A DNA stretch of 12,694 bases from CANHVK01 sp046304235 (GTDB lineage Bacteria > Bacteroidota > Bacteroidia > Flavobacteriales_D > Crocinitomicaceae): positions 1 through 12,694 of the forward strand of contig JBKCEW010000162.1 of assembly GCA_046304235.1 (NCBI GenBank), in the 5' to 3' direction. Position 1 is the stretch's first letter. Each line of letters opens with the position of its first letter. Shown here piece after piece: positions 1-6,792 of this stretch. The position numbers were made by a program, and so were the translations under genes. The notes under the pieces were generated by a model. It saw nothing but the letters and a program-made list of their open reading frames with translations, was not told the origin of the DNA and did no database searches.

Positions 1-1
1 A

Positions 2-235
2 CAAGATTTACAAAAAATTGAACATTGGATTTATATTGAATCTAAAAGAAGTGATTTTTCAATAGATGATTTTATTTTTAAACGAAATAAAAAATGGCTA
101 ACAAAAATTGTTTCAAAAATTAATACAAACTCTACCTTTATAGCTGTAGGTGCGGGACATCTTTCAGGAGAAGAAGGTTTAATTAATCTCCTTAAAAAAG
201 AAGGCTTTAAATTAAAATCAATTTACATAAAATAA
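2..235 (+). CDS. TraB/GumN family protein, C-terminal end (partial)
   Basis: Only the last 77 codons lie in the window; the gene begins to the left. The frame is open from base 2 to the TAA at 233-235. Near the end is AVGAGHLSGEEGLINLLKKE, which matches the conserved C-terminal motif of TraB/GumN proteins (Gly-x-Gly-His-Leu followed by Gly-Glu-x-Gly, then a short helix with Leu-Leu-x-x-x-Gly). The family is related to Tiki-type metalloproteases, and the His of the GH motif is one of its conserved residues; bacterial substrates are mostly unknown. Any signal peptide and the second GH motif would lie outside the window. The stop codon overlaps the ATG of the next gene by one base (TAATG), so the two are probably translated from one message. 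The family call is fairly sure; the function is open. Confidence 0.8.
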   Translation, partial: QDLQKIEHWIYIESKRSDFSIDDFIFKRNKKWLTKIVSKINTNSTFIAVGAGHLSGEEGLINLLKKEGFKLKSIYIK

Positions 236-723
236 TGAAAAAAATTATCGTTTTAATAAATAAAAACTACTTTCATTTTATATTACTATTGATTATTTTA
301 ATCGTATTTTCAAGTTGTAAAACATATTCAGATGAAGATCATTCTACCTTTAATTTAAAAATTAAAAATTACCTATCTAAAAGCAAACAGAAAGACTTCG
401 AAAAATCAGAATCTGGATTATATTTCAAAATTATCAAAGAAGGTAATGGAGAATTTATTAAACTTACAGATGAGGTTACTTTTAATTATGTTGGAAAGCT
501 AATTAACGGTAAAATATTTGATGGTGAACATAAAAAAAATCCCATAACTTTTCAAATGAAAGATTTAATTCAAGGATGGAAAGAAGGAATGTTATATTTA
601 AAGCCTGGAGGTAAAATGAAAATGATAGTTCCTCCCTATCTAGGGTATGGAGATTATGAACTAGATAATATCCCTCCCCATTCAATTCTTTTTTTTGACA
701 TAGAAGTTATTGATGTTAAATGA
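235..723 (+). CDS. FKBP-type peptidyl-prolyl cis-trans isomerase, lipoprotein
   Basis: A 162-residue protein with an N-terminal hydrophobic segment (residues 11-26) ending in the lipobox FSSC, so Cys28 is the likely lipidated residue and the enzyme is probably anchored to a membrane facing the periplasm. After a charged linker (30-58), one FKBP domain fills residues 60-162. It keeps most of the binding-pocket residues of human FKBP12: Tyr85, Phe95-Asp96, Phe106, Leu111-Ile112, Trp115, Tyr138 and Phe154. The motifs LIQGWKEGM and IPPHSILFFDIEV are textbook. The position of FKBP12 His87 is not conserved. It would speed prolyl bond isomerisation in exported proteins. The start is fixed by the one-base overlap with the preceding TraB/GumN-like gene. 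GldI of gliding flavobacteria is a lipoprotein of the same class, but nothing here proves that this is GldI. Confidence 0.92.
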   Translation: MKKIIVLINKNYFHFILLLIILIVFSSCKTYSDEDHSTFNLKIKNYLSKSKQKDFEKSESGLYFKIIKEGNGEFIKLTDEVTFNYVGKLINGKIFDGEHKKNPITFQMKDLIQGWKEGMLYLKPGGKMKMIVPPYLGYGDYELDNIPPHSILFFDIEVIDVK

Positions 724-815
724 TCATTTTTAACATTTAACAATTATCTTTAATCTCGATTAGTAAAACTTATTTTAAAAAACAATATCGGTTAATCATA
801 GTAAATTCTACTTTT

Positions 816-1883
816 ATGAAACATAACTTTGGAGCAGGTCCCTGCATTTTACCTCAAGATGTTTTTAAACAAGCATCTGAAGCTGTTTTAGACTTTAACG
901 GTTTATCAATTCTAGAAGTATCACACAGGCATAAAGATTTCGTTGCTGTAATGGACGAGGCATTAGACTTAGTTAAAAAAGCTTTAAATGTACCTGAAGG
1001 ATATTCTGTTGCTTACCTTCAAGGTGGAGCTACATTGGGGTTTACGATCGCTGCTCTTACAATGATGAGAGAACATAAAAAAGCAGGATATTTAAATACA
1101 GGTACATGGGCATCGGGAGCTATTAAAGAAGCAAAAAAAGTAGGTGTAGAGGTAAATGTTCTTGCGTCATCTGAAGAAAAAGGTTTTTCATACATACCAA
1201 AGGGATATCAAGTTCCAAATGAATTAGATTACTTTCACTATACCTCAAACAATACAATTTATGGAACTCAATTCCATGAAACTCCAAAATCGAATTTACC
1301 TATCGTTTGTGATATGTCTTCCGATATTTTTTCGAAAGAGATTAATGTTGCTGATTTTGACCTTATATACGCTGGAGCTCAAAAAAATCTTGGTCCAGCT
1401 GGTGCTACCTTATACATTGTGAAAGATGAAGTTCTAGGAAAATCAACTTCTACTTTTTTACCTACTTACCTAGATTTAAAACAACATGTAGATAAAGAGT
1501 CGATGTTAAATACACCACCCGTTTTTTCTGTATATGTTGCTATGTTAAATTTGAAACATTTGATAGCTAATGGTGGCGTAAAAGCGAAGGAAATAGAAAA
1601 CAATGCAAAAGCTGCGCTGCTTTACAATGAAATCGATAATAACCCACTATTCTTTGGTACAGTAGAAAAAGAAGATCGTTCTAAAATGAATGTAACGTTT
1701 AAACTCCAAAATGAAAGTTTAAGCGAACACTTTGACAAAGTTTGGAAAGAAGCTGGTATCATTGGTCTACCAGGACACAGATCAGTTGGTGGTTATAGAG
1801 CTTCTTTATATAACGCTTTACCACTTTCGAGTGTTCAAGTTTTAGTTGATGTTATGAAAGAATTTGGAATTAAACACGGTTAA
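816..1883 (+). CDS. serC: Phosphoserine aminotransferase (SerC)
   Basis: A full-length (355 residues) class V, PLP-dependent aminotransferase that makes O-phospho-L-serine from 3-phosphohydroxypyruvate and glutamate in the cytoplasm; the same enzyme type can serve pyridoxal phosphate synthesis. The N-terminus KHNFGAGPCILPQDVF is the SerC signature. Residues 70-71 (Gly-Gly of LQGGAT) lie in the phosphate-binding loop, Asp167 in CDMSSD should contact the pyridine nitrogen, and Lys190 in AGAQKNLGPAG is the Schiff-base lysine. His321-Arg322 in LPGHRSVGG near the C-terminus bind the substrate phosphate. The 92-base region upstream shows no clear Shine-Dalgarno and no convincing -7 box. The next gene, 11 bases downstream, encodes the preceding enzyme of the same pathway, so the two are almost certainly co-transcribed. 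Confidence 0.97.
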   Translation: MKHNFGAGPCILPQDVFKQASEAVLDFNGLSILEVSHRHKDFVAVMDEALDLVKKALNVPEGYSVAYLQGGATLGFTIAALTMMREHKKAGYLNTGTWASGAIKEAKKVGVEVNVLASSEEKGFSYIPKGYQVPNELDYFHYTSNNTIYGTQFHETPKSNLPIVCDMSSDIFSKEINVADFDLIYAGAQKNLGPAGATLYIVKDEVLGKSTSTFLPTYLDLKQHVDKESMLNTPPVFSVYVAMLNLKHLIANGGVKAKEIENNAKAALLYNEIDNNPLFFGTVEKEDRSKMNVTFKLQNESLSEHFDKVWKEAGIIGLPGHRSVGGYRASLYNALPLSSVQVLVDVMKEFGIKHG

Positions 1884-1894
1884 TTTTTAATAAA

Positions 1895-2857
1895 ATGAAA
1901 ATATTAGCAAATGATGGAATTTCCGAAGAGGGAAAAAAAGCTTTAGAAATTGCAGGATATACAGTAATTACAGATAAAGTAGACCAAACAGAATTAGCAA
2001 ATAAAATCAATGAAGAGAATTACGAAATTGTTTTAGTGCGTAGTGCTACGACTGTTCGAAAAGAAGTTATTGATGCTTGTCCAGGTTTAAAATTAATCGG
2101 TAGAGGTGGTGTTGGGATGGACAATATTGACGTAACATATGCACGTGAAAAAGGTGTAAAAGTAATAAATACACCAGCCTCATCTTCTCAATCTGTTGCA
2201 GAACTTGTAATGGGACAAATGTTTTCAATTTCAAGATTTTTACATGATTCCTTTAAAAATATTGAGCATGGAGATTTTAACACCCTAAAAAAGAATTATG
2301 CAAAAGGTATTGAACTTCGAGGAAAAACATTGGGGATTATTGGTTTTGGTAGAATTGGTCAATCACTTGCATCCTATGCGTTGGCAATTGGAATGAAAGT
2401 AAAAGCAATCGAACTACAACCAAGAGAAGTAGAAATAGAACTTGCAGAAATACAAGGTTACGGAATACCAAAAGTAAATATTCAAGTAGAAAGTGATTGG
2501 AACAATGTCATTCCTTATTGTGACTTTATTTCAGTACATGTACCAAAACAAGCAAACGGTGAGGCTGTAATTGGTGAAAAGGAATTCTCATTGATGAAGA
2601 AAGGTGTTAGACTAATCAATGCTGCTAGAGGAGGTGTTATTAATGAAACTGCTTTATTAACTGCTATCGAGAATGGAATTGTTTCTTATACTGCTTTAGA
2701 TGTGTTTGAGAACGAACCTACCCCAAATAAGCAATTACTAAACCATCCAAAAATTGCTACTACTCCTCACATCGGTGCTGCTACTTTAGAGGCACAAGAT
2801 AGAATTGGACTTGAATTAGCAAATTTGATAATCGAAAATTTCGGTAAAAAGAACTAA
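1895..2857 (+). CDS. serA: D-3-phosphoglycerate dehydrogenase (SerA), short form without ACT domain
   Basis: A D-2-hydroxyacid dehydrogenase of 320 residues which, next to serC, most likely oxidises 3-phosphoglycerate to 3-phosphohydroxypyruvate with NAD as the first step of serine synthesis. The Rossmann motif is GFGRIG at 150-155. The catalytic set is complete: Arg245 in NAARGG, Glu274 in FENEP and His292 in PHIGA. The N-terminal substrate domain contains RSATTVRKEV and GRGGVGMDNID. It ends shortly after the last helix, so the C-terminal ACT domain that gives serine feedback inhibition in Escherichia coli SerA is absent. The acidic residue after the second Rossmann strand is Glu173 (AIELQPRE) where many relatives have Asp-Pro, and an insert of about 20 residues follows. 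A strong terminator hairpin stands just after the stop. Confidence 0.93.
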   Translation: MKILANDGISEEGKKALEIAGYTVITDKVDQTELANKINEENYEIVLVRSATTVRKEVIDACPGLKLIGRGGVGMDNIDVTYAREKGVKVINTPASSSQSVAELVMGQMFSISRFLHDSFKNIEHGDFNTLKKNYAKGIELRGKTLGIIGFGRIGQSLASYALAIGMKVKAIELQPREVEIELAEIQGYGIPKVNIQVESDWNNVIPYCDFISVHVPKQANGEAVIGEKEFSLMKKGVRLINAARGGVINETALLTAIENGIVSYTALDVFENEPTPNKQLLNHPKIATTPHIGAATLEAQDRIGLELANLIIENFGKKN

Positions 2858-2874
2858 TAAATCGAAGGAAAATT

Positions 2875-2911
2875 AAGCCAAATTTAATGCGATTAGATTT
2901 GGCTTTGTTTT
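2875..2911 (+). terminator. Rho-independent terminator after serA
   Basis: The arms AAGCCAAAT (2875-2883) and ATTTGGCTT (2897-2905) are exact reverse complements. The inner sequence can pair on through a U-G wobble and TAAT/ATTA, leaving a gcg loop, so the stem may reach 14 base pairs. TTTGTTTTT follows at 2904-2912. It sits 17 bases after the serA stop. Read on the minus strand the same hairpin is followed by AATTTTCC, so it may also weakly stop the minus-strand gene that ends at 2913. Confidence 0.85.
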
Positions 2912-2912
2912 T

Positions 2913-4337
2913 CTAAAACTTTCTTACTGCTCTTACTAATTGATTGGAAGCTTTGTCCGCTTCACCATAATTCCCCCCTAGAAAGCCATATCTTAATGCT
3001 GTAATAGCATCTTTTTGAGTTGAAGACCAATAATAGCCGATAGAGAATTTTTCTTTGTCAGTCTCTTTTAAATTTTTATAAATTAAGCCAAGTTCATCAT
3101 ATGATGGTAAATACCAATCGTCATATTTACCAAATTTATAATTTGCACAAATTCCAGCAGCTCCAATCGTTCCACATTGAGCTAATATAGCATCCGTATT
3201 TGATTTACCAGAACCAACACCTTTACTTGAAGCTGAACTGATATCAGATGCACATCCCCATGAAATACCTGAACTAACATCATCATTTGAAACTAAAAGT
3301 CCTCCTCCTTTCATTGGCTCAATGTAAAAGATAATACCTCCCTTGTATTGCATTCCTATAAAAAGTTTGCCAACCATAGTCCTGAAAGATATTTCTTTAC
3401 CATAAGTAGTTCCTTCACTATTGGTTGCATAACTTCTGCAATAATAAAGAGTATTAGGCAATAAATCTGTCATCGTAGAGGTAAATACCCCCAAACCAGA
3501 ACCATCAGAAGACTTATTATCATCAACAGTCGGATTAGAAAATGAAGCCCAACAAATACCACGCTCAGTTATATCTGTCCCTCCAGAATACGTAACATTT
3601 GATGTGCAAATTGCATAATTTGAGTCAATTTCTATTATCTCCTGTGTAACCACTTTTGGTTTAACTTTTTCTATCTTGACTTTAATTTCTTCCCCATAAC
3701 TAACACCAAAACTATTTATTGCATATGCTTTTAAATAGTATTGTGTTGACATTTCAAAGTTGAAATTAGCATTAAAAACATCTGATTGTGAAGTTGAAAT
3801 AATTTTAAAATCAGAGACAGAAGGTCCTCCTTTATTGTTCCAGACAAAACCTTTTTCAGTTACATCCCCCCCTCCTTTGTGAATGATTTCAGCGTTTAAT
3901 TTTAAAATATGATTTGTTGTATCAACATTTGAAACAGCATACGAGAAAACTATCGGAATTGTACTAGAAATCATTGGAGGTGTATAAAAAGAATACTCAT
4001 TACCATAAGTTATTCCTCCACTATACTTTACATAAGCTCTTACAAAATAAGTTGTTTTGTGTTTTAAATTTATAATCTTGCTATTGAAAGCATTAATACC
4101 TGAACCATCAACAGTAAAATTGTTTGAACCTAATACTGGTCCAGAGCTTGTACCCCAACAAACTCCATATGCTAAAATATTTTGACCTCCATCATCTAAA
4201 ACTTCTCCACCAGAAATAGCACTAGTAGACATCACAGATGTTGGTGAATTTGTTATTACCCTAACCTGCTTCTTTTTACAAGAAAAGATGAAAGTAGTTA
4301 ACAAAATGAATATGAAAAATTTATATTTTAAATTCAT
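2913..4337 (-). CDS. Lipoprotein with three fibronectin-like repeats and a C-terminal DUF1566-like domain
   Basis: A 474-residue surface or outer-membrane lipoprotein. ATG at 4337 is chosen over an in-frame TTG at 4370 because it gives a compact signal peptide MNLKYKFFIFILLTTFIFSC with lipidated Cys20. Three diverged repeats follow at about 27-120, 128-222 and 229-321. Each carries a GVCW/GFVW/GICW-type strand, a Gly-Ser-Gly-x-x-x-F turn (clear in repeats 1 and 3), Tyr-Tyr/Phe-x-(K/R)-(A/S)-Tyr, and a closing Thr/Ser-Tyr-Gly motif. This is a common fibronectin type III-like repeat of Bacteroidota lipoproteins. The C-terminal part (326-474) has the marks of DUF1566/Lcl-type domains: GGIIFYIE, DDWYLPSYDELGLIY, YYWSST and a final VRAVRKF. 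The role is unknown; ligand binding or adhesion at the cell surface is a guess. A weak -7-like box TATATTTA lies at 4360-4367, which would give a leader of about 16 bases to ATG 4337. It lies 60 bases after the trmN6-like gene. Confidence 0.85.
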   Translation of the reverse strand: MNLKYKFFIFILLTTFIFSCKKKQVRVITNSPTSVMSTSAISGGEVLDDGGQNILAYGVCWGTSSGPVLGSNNFTVDGSGINAFNSKIINLKHKTTYFVRAYVKYSGGITYGNEYSFYTPPMISSTIPIVFSYAVSNVDTTNHILKLNAEIIHKGGGDVTEKGFVWNNKGGPSVSDFKIISTSQSDVFNANFNFEMSTQYYLKAYAINSFGVSYGEEIKVKIEKVKPKVVTQEIIEIDSNYAICTSNVTYSGGTDITERGICWASFSNPTVDDNKSSDGSGLGVFTSTMTDLLPNTLYYCRSYATNSEGTTYGKEISFRTMVGKLFIGMQYKGGIIFYIEPMKGGGLLVSNDDVSSGISWGCASDISSASSKGVGSGKSNTDAILAQCGTIGAAGICANYKFGKYDDWYLPSYDELGLIYKNLKETDKEKFSIGYYWSSTQKDAITALRYGFLGGNYGEADKASNQLVRAVRKF

Positions 4338-4390
4338 AAAATGAAATAAAACCTTTATATAAATATACAACTTTAACGTAAAATAAACAT

Positions 4391-4405
4391 GTAAGGTTCA
4401 CCTTA
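4391..4405 (-). terminator. Weak hairpin at the end of trmN6 (possible terminator)
   Basis: The sequence TAAGGTtcACCTTA (4392-4405) is a perfect inverted repeat overlapping the TGA stop of the trmN6-like gene. On the minus strand it is followed by CATGTTTATTTTA, which is U-rich but not a clean tract. It could attenuate or end the rpsP-rimM-trmN6 message. The stem is short and the loop tight, so this is a weak call. Confidence 0.3.
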
Positions 4406-5108
4406 ATGGTTTTTTATTATGATATTCACTCGTTAGTAAGTGATATTCATCGGTATAAAAACCATCATCATCACGTATACTGAAATTAGATAAACTTAAT
4501 TCAGAAGTATTACTTAAGGAAAATACAAGTATTGACCTTACTTCTTTACCTGGTTTTGATTCAATCATAATCTGCTTCACCAAAAAAAGATGGGATTTAT
4601 TAGCTTCTTTCAACCAAAATTGGGACTTCACATAAGGAACAATAACCCATATTTCACCATTAATATCTAATAAATCTAAAGACTTGATAAAGAATTTTTC
4701 AACTGAAAAGTTTAAATTATGTTTTGAATGAAAAAGAATATTTTCATCAAATTTGAAACCGTCATCATAAAATGGAGGGTTTGAGAAAATCAAATCATAT
4801 TTTTTGTCAGATTGATAAGTAAAGAAATCTATATTAAAAGATTGAATTCGATCTTTAAATTTTGATGTAAAAATATTTTGAGATAAATCTTCAAAACTAT
4901 TATAATCTATTTCGATAGCATCTATAAAAATAGAGGAATGAGCTTGGGCAACCATTAAACTTAAAACACCAGTGCCGGCACCAACATCTAAACCAAATTT
5001 AGGAGAATCACATTTTATTGAAGCCCCTAAAAGCATAGCGTCAGTACCCACTTTCAAGGCGGATCTGGATTGATGAATAGTAAAGTGCTTAAATTGAAAA
5101 CGGGACAT
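4398..5108 (-). CDS. trmN6: tRNA1(Val) (adenine(37)-N6)-methyltransferase-like protein (TrmN6/YfiC)
   Basis: A 236-residue S-adenosylmethionine-dependent N6-adenine methyltransferase. The opening FQFKHFTIHQSRSALKVGTD is the family signature, where the late Lys-Val-Gly-Thr-Asp is shared by YfiC-type enzymes. The SAM-binding loop is DVGAGTGVLSL at 41-51, the ribose-binding acidic position is in AIEID at 64-68, and the catalytic motif is NPPF at 110-113 (SNPPFYDDGF). Such enzymes methylate A37 of valine tRNA in E. coli; the exact tRNA target here is inferred. The start codon overlaps the stop of rimM by one base (TAATG at 5106-5110), so translation is probably coupled. It occupies the place where trmD follows rimM in many other bacteria, but it is not TrmD, which has a SPOUT knot fold and no NPPF motif. 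Confidence 0.9.
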   Translation of the reverse strand: MSRFQFKHFTIHQSRSALKVGTDAMLLGASIKCDSPKFGLDVGAGTGVLSLMVAQAHSSIFIDAIEIDYNSFEDLSQNIFTSKFKDRIQSFNIDFFTYQSDKKYDLIFSNPPFYDDGFKFDENILFHSKHNLNFSVEKFFIKSLDLLDINGEIWVIVPYVKSQFWLKEANKSHLFLVKQIMIESKPGKEVRSILVFSLSNTSELSLSNFSIRDDDGFYTDEYHLLTSEYHNKKPLR

Positions 5109-5635
5109 TACCCTAGATAAATAGCAATTAATCCTTCAGGAGCTTTTACTATTAATTGTTTTTCATTCCTTTTAACCTCTTGAATTAAATCTTTAACAAA
5201 AGGAATTAGTACCTCTTTACCACTAGCATCTACCTGAATTAAAGGGTTGACAGGTAAATCAATAATCTGTTGAATAACACCAACTTTTCCAAAAGTTAAA
5301 TCAATTAAATCAAAACCTACGACTTCATGATCATAGAAATTTTTACCTGATAACTGGGGTAAATCTACAAGAGGAAGATAAACAGATCTTTTAAGAATTT
5401 GTTGAGCTTCTTTATCAGAATTAATACCATCAATTTTCAAAGTTGCTTGGCTTTTTGGTCTTAGAGTTAAAGACTTAATAAAGAAAGGGGTAAGAAAACC
5501 ATTAATATCAACAAAAATCTTATCAAGGTTTTCATATTCTAATGGATTTGTAACATCCAAAAAAAGCGAAACTTCACCTTTAAATCCGTGAAGTTTCGCA
5601 ATATGACCTAAATGATAGCAATCTGCTTTATTCAT
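5108..5635 (-). CDS. rimM: Ribosome maturation factor RimM
   Basis: 175 residues, the usual RimM length. The N-terminal RimM barrel (about 7-90) opens with HLGHIAKLHGFKGEVSLFLD, matching the usual GxIxKxHGxKGEV signature. The C-terminal PRC barrel (about 98-172) includes YDHEVVGFDL, GKVGVIQQIID and KEVLIPFVKDLI, the last being the conserved IP motif. RimM binds ribosomal protein S19 and assists maturation of the 30S subunit head in the cytoplasm. It lies 11 bases downstream of rpsP and overlaps the trmN6-like gene, in keeping with an rpsP-rimM operon. The start ATG at 5635 has no obvious Shine-Dalgarno sequence. Confidence 0.96.
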   Translation of the reverse strand: MNKADCYHLGHIAKLHGFKGEVSLFLDVTNPLEYENLDKIFVDINGFLTPFFIKSLTLRPKSQATLKIDGINSDKEAQQILKRSVYLPLVDLPQLSGKNFYDHEVVGFDLIDLTFGKVGVIQQIIDLPVNPLIQVDASGKEVLIPFVKDLIQEVKRNEKQLIVKAPEGLIAIYLG

Positions 5636-5646
5636 TCAGTCTAAAA

Positions 5647-6174
5647 TTATTCAGCAGAAGTTTCTTCATTTGTTTCTTCAGCAGCAGTTTCTTCAGCAAC
5701 TTCTTCTTCAGCAACTGGAGTGTTTTTTGCTTCAATTGCTTTTGCTTTTGCTTCTTTAGCTTCTGCTTCCGCTTTCAATGCTTCTGCTTTTGCAGTTGCA
5801 GCAGATTTAGCTAAACCATCTTTTTTAGAAGTGATTTTTCCATCTTTCTCCGCTAACCAAGCAGCAAATTTAGTTTCTACATCAGCTTCAGTTAATGCCC
5901 CTTTTTTAATTCCATTCAACAAATGGTTTTTGAATAAAACACCTTTGTAAGATAAAATTGCGCGAGCTGTTTCTGTGGTTTCAGCACCAGTACGAACCCA
6001 TTTTAATGCACTTTCGAAATTGATGTCAATTGTTGCAGGGTTAGTGTTAGGATTATAAACACCTAATTTTTCGATGAATTTACCATCTCTTTTAGCTCTT
6101 GAATCAGCTACTACTAAATGGAAGATAGCCTTACCTTTCTTCCCGTGTCTTTGCAATCTAATACGTGTTGCCAT
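5647..6174 (-). CDS. rpsP: 30S ribosomal protein S16 with long acidic C-terminal extension
   Basis: Residues 1 to about 82 are a standard S16: MATRIRLQRHGKKGKAIFHL, then VADSRAKRDGKFIEKLGVYN and the SALKWVRTGAETTETARAIL segment. S16 is a primary assembly protein that binds the 5' domain of 16S rRNA. The protein runs to 175 residues, about twice the usual length. Residues 83-118 look folded (WLAEKDGKITSKKDG), 121-150 are a Lys/Ala/Glu stretch likely to form a long helix, and 151-175 are very acidic (10 Glu in the last 20 residues). Extended S16 proteins are known in Bacteroidota, so the tail is probably genuine and not a fusion error. rimM follows 11 bases downstream. A promoter and a small leader hairpin lie upstream. 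Confidence 0.96.
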   Translation of the reverse strand: MATRIRLQRHGKKGKAIFHLVVADSRAKRDGKFIEKLGVYNPNTNPATIDINFESALKWVRTGAETTETARAILSYKGVLFKNHLLNGIKKGALTEADVETKFAAWLAEKDGKITSKKDGLAKSAATAKAEALKAEAEAKEAKAKAIEAKNTPVAEEEVAEETAAEETNEETSAE

Positions 6175-6188
6175 AAAATTTTATTGTT

Positions 6189-6203
6189 GAGGTACGAAAC
6201 CTC
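6189..6203 (-). promoter_or_regulatory. Small hairpin in the rpsP leader enclosing an SD-like GAGGT
   Basis: On the minus strand the leader reads GAGGT-TTCGT-ACCTC, a five-base-pair hairpin with a five-base loop, ending 14 bases before the rpsP ATG. The 5' arm GAGGT is itself complementary to the 16S anti-Shine-Dalgarno sequence but lies about 25 bases from the start codon, too far for normal use. It may be a control element for S16 or chance; the stem is short. Confidence 0.35.
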
Positions 6204-6225
6204 TATTCATAATTAATAAACGTTG

Positions 6226-6258
6226 CGAATTTACAGATAAAAAACTGTTTTCACACAA
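6226..6258 (-). promoter_or_regulatory. Probable promoter of the rpsP-rimM-trmN6 operon
   Basis: On the minus strand, TTG (6256-6258) is followed after 22 bases by TAAATTCG (6226-6233). The latter differs from the Bacteroidota -7 consensus TAnnTTTG at one position. Predicted transcription would begin near 6219, giving a leader of about 45 bases before the ATG at 6174. No other candidate in the region fits as well. Confidence 0.5.
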
Positions 6259-6259
6259 G

Positions 6260-6289
6260 TTTGCTTCAATTTTTTCGATAACTATAATG
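6260..6289 (+). promoter_or_regulatory. Candidate promoter of the DUF4268 gene
   Basis: TTTG at 6260-6263 is followed after 19 bases by TATAATG at 6283-6289. The spacing suits Bacteroidota promoters, but the downstream box only partly matches TAnnTTTG; it resembles the classical sigma-70 TATAAT. It would give a leader of about 28 bases. Its upstream element lies two bases from the upstream element of the divergent rpsP promoter. Confidence 0.3.
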
Positions 6290-6323
6290 AAATTAATTAG
6301 TTTTACAATGTTTATGTTATACA

Positions 6324-6788
6324 ATGTTAACTAAGGAAGAATTAAAATTATATAAAACCACTTTTTGGGAAGAGTTCAAGCAATATATGTCTAAACATCG
6401 TTCTGCTTCAGGACGAAAAATGAATTGGCTTCAATACAGAACAGATATTAAGTATATTTTTTTAAGATTAGAGACAGATAAATCAACTGTTCGATTATGT
6501 TTTGATATACAATTCAAAGACCCTGATATTCGAGCAATCGTATGGGAACAAATGGGTGAATTAAAAAAAGTTCTATCAGACGAAATGGTTGAAGAAGGGA
6601 CTTGGGAAGAACATTATTGCAATGAAACAATTAGTAATTTTTCTCGGATTTACTGGGAAAAAACAGATTTAAACTATCTTAATCCTGAAAAAAGAACAGC
6701 CATTTTTAATTTTTTTGAAGATAAATTAATTCGATTTGACAAATTTTACGATACCTATAGGGATATTTTAATAAACCTAATAAAGTAA
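6324..6788 (+). CDS. DUF4268 domain-containing protein
   Basis: A 154-residue soluble protein without signal peptide or membrane segment. The sequence follows the DUF4268 pattern seen in Bacteroidota: a Lys/Glu-rich helix with FWEEFKQYM (14-22), a basic RSASGRKMNWLQYRT segment (26-40), then IFLRLETDKSTVRLCFDIQF (45-64, alternating strands), DPDIRAIVWEQM, and a late region with SRIYWEKTDLNYLN and IFNFFEDKLIRFDKFYD. In other bacteria DUF4268 is also found fused to nuclease-like proteins, which suggests a PD-(D/E)xK-related fold. I see no clear catalytic motif here, so no activity is claimed. It stands alone on its strand, divergent from rpsP, and its stop lies four bases from the stop of the converging lipoprotein gene. 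Family call fairly confident; function unknown. Confidence 0.8.
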   Translation: MLTKEELKLYKTTFWEEFKQYMSKHRSASGRKMNWLQYRTDIKYIFLRLETDKSTVRLCFDIQFKDPDIRAIVWEQMGELKKVLSDEMVEEGTWEEHYCNETISNFSRIYWEKTDLNYLNPEKRTAIFNFFEDKLIRFDKFYDTYRDILINLIK

Positions 6789-6792
6789 ACTT

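Noticed and set aside
715..734. Near-palindrome GTTAAATGATCATTTTTAAC around the FKBP gene stop
   Set aside because: The stem is almost all A-T with a mismatch and no clean U-tract after it, so I do not call it a terminator.
724..815. Possible serC promoter (TATCTTTA at 745-752)
   Set aside because: One mismatch to the -7 consensus and no TTG at the right distance; common by chance at this base composition.
5720..5950. Plus-strand open frame opposite rpsP
   Set aside because: It mirrors the Ala/Lys/Glu-rich S16 tail, whose codons leave the opposite strand free of stops; its product is low-complexity Phe/Ala/Ser and has no start context.
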